Shown one piece after another: positions 5,034 to 7,874 of a stretch of DNA of 7,874 bases. How positions within the stretch are numbered: the first letter of the stretch is position 1; every line of letters starts with the position of its first letter. This DNA is from Clostridia bacterium (GTDB taxonomy: Bacteria > Bacillota > Clostridia > Oscillospirales > QAKW01). Location of the stretch: contig JAFSBD010000135.1 in assembly GCA_017442025.1 (NCBI GenBank), forward strand, positions 1 to 7,874, given 5' to 3'. The notes under the pieces are model-generated. The model had not been told where the DNA came from. It made no database searches and saw nothing but the letters and a program-made list of their open reading frames with translations. Made by a program: the position numbers and the translations under genes.

Positions 5034-5075
5034 ACAACGGGAAAGAGCAGAAACTCCTTCTCGTTGTATTTTTTT
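5034..5075 (+). terminator. Second, imperfect terminator-like hairpin
   Basis: ACAACGGGAAAGAG (5034-5047) pairs with CTCCTTCTCGTTGT (5054-5067) with one G-U pair and one A-C mismatch around the loop CAGAAA, followed by seven T residues (5069-5075). It lies 14 nt after the terminator at 4995-5020 and would catch read-through. No gene lies between the two, so it may be a remnant of a lost transcription unit. Confidence 0.5.
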
Positions 5076-5136
5076 AAATAGTACAAGCCCCTTGCTTTTC
5101 TTCTTTTTCTGCGGTCTGTGCCTTTTTTGACAGTCT

Positions 5137-5159
5137 AAGCGGCCTTTGGGCCGCTTTTT
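5137..5159 (+). terminator. Terminator with the duplicated GGCC hairpin core
   Basis: AAGCGGCC (5137-5144), loop TTTG and GGCCGCTT (5149-5156) form a perfect 8-bp stem ending in a T-run (5155-5159). The 18-nt core is identical to that at 4836-4853. It sits about 35 nt before the oxidoreductase start and seems to insulate that gene from upstream transcription. From 5076 to 5136 I see only a pyrimidine-rich stretch and no gene. Confidence 0.7.
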
Positions 5160-5187
5160 GAATAGATTTCCATTTCGGGGTTAGAAT
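5158..5187 (+). promoter_or_regulatory. Possible promoter of the oxidoreductase gene, giving a leaderless mRNA
   Basis: TTGAAT (5158-5163) and TAGAAT (5182-5187) are separated by 18 nt. The expected start, about 7 nt after the -10 box, falls on or next to the A of ATG at 5195. There is no convincing Shine-Dalgarno sequence before that ATG; the nearest G-run, 5177-5180, is 14 nt away. The boxes are moderate matches in AT-rich DNA, so this is a weak call. Confidence 0.4.
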
Positions 5188-5194
5188 AGTCCAT

Positions 5195-6502
5195 ATGGAA
5201 TCATTATGGAGAGCAACAAGTAAACTGCCGGAGTTTCCCCGGCTGGAATATGACCTCAAGACCGATATTCTGATTATCGGCGGCGGGATGGCGGGCCTGC
5301 TTTGCGCCTATTATCTGCAGCAGGCGGGTGCAGACTATACCCTCATCGAGGCCAACCGCCTTTGCGGAGGGGTTACCGCCGATACCACCGCCAAGATCAC
5401 CTATCAGCATGGGCTGATCTATGATCGGTTGATGGGGGAGTTCGGGGCGGAGACCGCGCGGCTTTATTTAGAGGCCAATCGGGCCGCGCTGAAGGAATAC
5501 GCCCGCCTTGCCAAAACCATCGACTGCGATTTTGCGCGCAAGGATCATGCCGTCTATTCCGACGACCGCGCCGCCTTGGAGCGGGAGCTTTCGGCTTTAG
5601 AGCGGATCGGCACTTCCGCGATCTTTGAGGAGCATCCCGCCCTGCCTTTTGCAACCCAAGGGGCGGTGCGGGTGAAGGATCAGGCCCAGTTTCACCCTTT
5701 GAAATTTGCCGCCGCCATCGCCAAGGGACTGCATATTTATGAGCATACCGCCGCCCGCGCCTTCGACGGAGAGGCGATCCTCACCGATCGGGGCGGCATT
5801 CGGGCGCGAAAGATCATCGTTGCCACCCATTTTCCCATTTTTAATAAGCATGGCCGCTATTTTTTAAAGCTTTATCATCACCGCACCTATGCCTTAGCGT
5901 TGGAGGGCGGGCCGACCCTCGATGCGATGTATGTGGGCGGCGGGCAGGATACCGTTTCTCTGCGCAACCATGGCGATCTGTTGCTTTTGGGCGGGGGCGG
6001 GCACCGCACCGGCAAGCAAGGGGGTAACTGGGCAGAATTGGAAGAATTTGCCCGCAAGCACTACCCCAAGGCGAAGATCCGCTATCGTTGGGCGGCGCAG
6101 GATTGCGTTTCTTTGGACGGCATTCCGTATATCGGGCAGTATGCCAAGGGTACGCCCGACCTTTACGTTGCCACCGGCTTTAATAAATGGGGGATGACCT
6201 CCTCCATGGTGGCGGCCCGCCTGCTTTGCGACCTTACCCGCGGCAAGAAGAACCCCTATCGGGCGGTCTTTGACCCCACCCGAAGCATCTGGCATAAGCA
6301 GTTGACGACCAACGCTTTGGAAACGACCCTCCATCTGCTCAAGCCCACCGCGCCCCGCTGCCCCCATCTGGGCTGCGCCTTGGAATGGAATGAGCAGGAG
6401 CACTCTTGGGATTGCCCCTGCCATGGCTCGCGGTTTGCCGAGGATGGCAAGCTTTTGAATGATCCCGCCACCGACGATTTAAAATTAAAGAAAAAGCCTT
6501 GA
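5195..6502 (+). CDS. FAD-dependent oxidoreductase with C-terminal Rieske [2Fe-2S] domain
   Basis: A 435-aa fusion of a DAO-type FAD oxidoreductase and a Rieske iron-sulphur domain. The N-terminal Rossmann fold shows ILIIGGGMAG (G29, G31, G34) with Glu52 (LIEA) at the strand end expected to hold the FAD ribose. A second FAD-contacting region is at DLYVATGFNKWGMTSSM, near the end of the DAO domain. The Rieske centre is C389-P-H391 and C407-x2-H410, with 15 residues between the boxes. C394 and C409 lie where bc1/b6f Rieske proteins have their disulphide (CPHLGC / CPCHGS). There is no Tat or Sec signal or membrane segment, so it is probably cytosolic. It likely passes electrons between a substrate amine or hydroxyl group, FAD and the iron-sulphur centre; the substrate is unknown. 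Upstream is terminator-insulated and the start lacks a good Shine-Dalgarno. Its TGA stop lies inside the terminator stem. An in-frame later start would cut the FAD fold, so 5195 is preferred. Confidence 0.9.
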   Translation: MESLWRATSKLPEFPRLEYDLKTDILIIGGGMAGLLCAYYLQQAGADYTLIEANRLCGGVTADTTAKITYQHGLIYDRLMGEFGAETARLYLEANRAALKEYARLAKTIDCDFARKDHAVYSDDRAALERELSALERIGTSAIFEEHPALPFATQGAVRVKDQAQFHPLKFAAAIAKGLHIYEHTAARAFDGEAILTDRGGIRARKIIVATHFPIFNKHGRYFLKLYHHRTYALALEGGPTLDAMYVGGGQDTVSLRNHGDLLLLGGGGHRTGKQGGNWAELEEFARKHYPKAKIRYRWAAQDCVSLDGIPYIGQYAKGTPDLYVATGFNKWGMTSSMVAARLLCDLTRGKKNPYRAVFDPTRSIWHKQLTTNALETTLHLLKPTAPRCPHLGCALEWNEQEHSWDCPCHGSRFAEDGKLLNDPATDDLKLKKKP

Positions 6503-6524
6503 AAGCATCGCTTTCAAGGCTTTT
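6492..6524. terminator. Bidirectional terminator shared by oxidoreductase and rqcH
   Basis: AAAAGCCTTGAAAGC (6492-6506) and GCTTTCAAGGCTTTT (6510-6524) form a perfect 15-bp stem with the 3-nt loop ATC. T-rich ends exist on both strands, so it can stop the two convergent genes. The oxidoreductase TGA (6500-6502) is within the left arm, and the rqcH stop is 2 nt beyond the right arm. Confidence 0.85.
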
Positions 6525-6525
6525 A

Positions 6526-7874
6526 TTATTTCACTTCGGGCAACAGCTTTGGCTCGACCAATACCGAATAGTGGCCCTCGTAGACCACCATGCCGGGGCG
6601 GGCACCCACCGGTTTTTTTACATGGGAAACGGGGCAGTAATCCACCTCCACCTTGGGGGCTTCCTTGCCCTTGCTGAAATAAGCGCAAAGGGCGGCGGCC
6701 TCTAAAATGGTATCATCGTCGATCTCGCGCCCTTCCGAAACGATCAGCACATGGGAGCTATGGATCCCCTTGGTATGGAGCCAAAGGTCGTTCTTGCGGG
6801 AGAGCTTGACGGTGAGATAATCGTTTTGCACATTGTTGCGCCCCACCAGGATGGTAAAGCCCCCCGAGGAGAGAAACTTGCGGGGCTTGGAGGGAGCGGC
6901 GGGCTTTTGGTTATTTTTGCGGCGGTTTTTGGAAAAGCCTGTGCGGATCAGCTCTTCCCGAATCTGATCCACATCCGCGCCGCTTTCGCAATCGCAAAGG
7001 GCGAGATAAACGCTCTCTAAATAGGAAAGATCCGCCTCATCCTGCTTGATGAGATCCGCCACCACGCGGGCCGAGGTTTTGGCCTTATTATATTTTTTGA
7101 AATAAAGCTGGGCGTTTTGCTGGGGAGATTTATCCTCCCGCAGAGGGATGGTGAAGGGCTTGCAATCATCATAGTAGTTCTCCACGGTGATCTCCTTCAT
7201 GCCGCTTTGCGCCCGATGGAGGTTGGCCTGCAAAAGCTCGCCGCAGATGCGGTAGTGGTCGGCCTTTTTGCCTTCCTCCAATTCCTTTTGGCGCACCCGC
7301 ATGGTGCGCTCGATGCGGGCGGAGGTGCGGGTAATGAGCTGCTCCACATCCTTGGTCTTTTGCTTGAGGCGCACGCTCTCGGCGCTCTTTTGATAATAAT
7401 CCTCGATCAGCTCCACCGCCGAAGGATAGGCGATGGCCTCGGCGGATGGACCATATTGGCCGATGGGCAGGAAAGAAAAATCGATCCACTTATCGGTGGC
7501 GATCTCCTTCACCGCATGGGGCGCGCAATCTCCCTTTTGCACCCGCTCCACCGCCGCTTGCAGGCCGACCTTCAGCCCCTCCTTTTGGTTGGGGGTGAGG
7601 CCATTGGCGGGTGCATCGATCCGCCCTGCGCTTTGATAGGCAATTTCTCGGGCAACGATGGGGGAGATGCCGCTATACTGATCCATGATCGCCTGCCATA
7701 AGGGCTTATCGGTGGCGGTGATGGCGGGGAGATCCCCCGCGCCCCCTTCGATAAAGGGCGTTTTTTGCTGGGGAACGACCGGCTCATATTTGAGCCCCGG
7801 CAAAACCTGCCGCCCGTTTTGGGCGGTGAGGTCGATATGGCGGATGGCTTCGATGATCTTATGGGTTTCGTCCA
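6526..7874 (-). CDS. rqcH: RqcH / NFACT (Rqc2-like) ribosome quality control protein, 5' end missing
   Basis: On minus, 448 codons are open from the window edge to TAA at 6528-6526. The frame is open beyond 7803, so the true start lies outside and roughly the first 120-130 residues are missing for a family of about 570-600 aa. RqcH binds 50S subunits carrying a stalled nascent chain and recruits tRNA-Ala to add alanine tails that mark the chain for proteolysis. Visible parts: RQVLPGLKYEP (end of the NFACT-N domain); a helical middle (about 7250-7400) rich in Lys/Glu/Arg, likely the coiled coil; and the C-terminal NFACT-R domain at about 6550-6880 with GGFTILVGRNNVQND, then LSRKNDLWLHTKG and SSHVLI. 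The family's catalytic Asp-Arg pair in NFACT-N lies outside the window. Older annotations call this family fibronectin-binding protein FbpA. No neighbour here suggests a special role; it is a housekeeping gene in Bacillota. Confidence 0.92.
   Translation of the reverse strand, partial: DETHKIIEAIRHIDLTAQNGRQVLPGLKYEPVVPQQKTPFIEGGAGDLPAITATDKPLWQAIMDQYSGISPIVAREIAYQSAGRIDAPANGLTPNQKEGLKVGLQAAVERVQKGDCAPHAVKEIATDKWIDFSFLPIGQYGPSAEAIAYPSAVELIEDYYQKSAESVRLKQKTKDVEQLITRTSARIERTMRVRQKELEEGKKADHYRICGELLQANLHRAQSGMKEITVENYYDDCKPFTIPLREDKSPQQNAQLYFKKYNKAKTSARVVADLIKQDEADLSYLESVYLALCDCESGADVDQIREELIRTGFSKNRRKNNQKPAAPSKPRKFLSSGGFTILVGRNNVQNDYLTVKLSRKNDLWLHTKGIHSSHVLIVSEGREIDDDTILEAAALCAYFSKGKEAPKVEVDYCPVSHVKKPVGARPGMVVYEGHYSVLVEPKLLPEVK

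Noticed and set aside
5074..5259. 61-codon minus-strand frame and neighbouring 77-codon frame at 4853-5086
   Set aside because: Low-complexity Lys/Glu/Ser sequence read from pyrimidine-rich DNA and terminators, overlapping the start of the oxidoreductase; no ribosome binding site.
7117..7701. 194-codon plus-strand frame opposite rqcH
   Set aside because: It is the shadow of the well-supported rqcH reading frame, rich in Leu/Gly/His, with no start signals.
7800..7874. TTG at 7803 as the start of the RqcH gene
   Set aside because: The frame stays open upstream to the window edge with family-like sequence, and the NFACT-N domain must precede it; the gene is simply truncated by the window.

Overview
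The window reads as chromosomal DNA from an anaerobic member of the Bacillota, most likely class Clostridia. The grounds are strong AGGAGG-type ribosome binding sites, sigma-A promoters with 17-nt spacers, T-tailed intrinsic terminators, an RqcH/NFACT gene, a GH94-type phosphorylase and a FAD-Rieske oxidoreductase of a kind common in gut Clostridia. This placement is an inference from gene content; no rRNA or other phylogenetic marker is present. Six of the eight genes lie in moderately GC-rich DNA. The middle (about 4000-5190) is clearly AT-richer and carries two tiny genes and a great deal of hairpin-forming DNA.

Layout. Positions 1-253 (minus): start of a class II glutamine amidotransferase, cut by the window edge. 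Positions 254-377: two back-to-back sigma-A promoters. Positions 378-3998 (plus): a three-gene operon of sugar-phosphate isomerase/epimerase-like TIM barrel, nitroreductase-family protein and GH94-type glycoside phosphorylase; the first two overlap by ATGA and the third follows after 16 nt. Positions 4000-4249: no credible protein gene, but a dense array of short hairpins separated by GCGATAT, which switches orientation to ATATCGC halfway. A bidirectional terminator follows at 4261-4308. Positions 4337-4582: a 56-aa cysteine-rich protein on minus, diverging from an XRE-type regulator on plus (4600-4824), with two near-identical 17-bp operator-like palindromes lying in the two promoters. Positions 4825-5194: no credible protein gene, but at least six hairpins including terminators and a two-stem RNA-like element. 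Positions 5195-6502: FAD-dependent oxidoreductase with C-terminal Rieske centre. Positions 6492-6524: terminator shared with the convergent rqcH gene (minus, 6526 to the window end, 5' part missing).

How the genes work together. The operon looks like a small carbohydrate module. The GH94 protein would reversibly phosphorolyse a beta-linked disaccharide or oligosaccharide, and the isomerase/epimerase would act on a related sugar or sugar derivative. The nitroreductase-family flavoprotein's role is unclear. The XRE/Cys-rich pair looks like a self-controlled two-gene switch. The oxidoreductase and RqcH (rescue of stalled ribosomes) are independent units.

The most unusual items are the GCGATAT hairpin array in the 3' region of the phosphorylase operon, the XRE operator/promoter architecture with its small cysteine-rich partner, and the structured region after the XRE gene. 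None of the small-element functions can be proven from this sequence alone.
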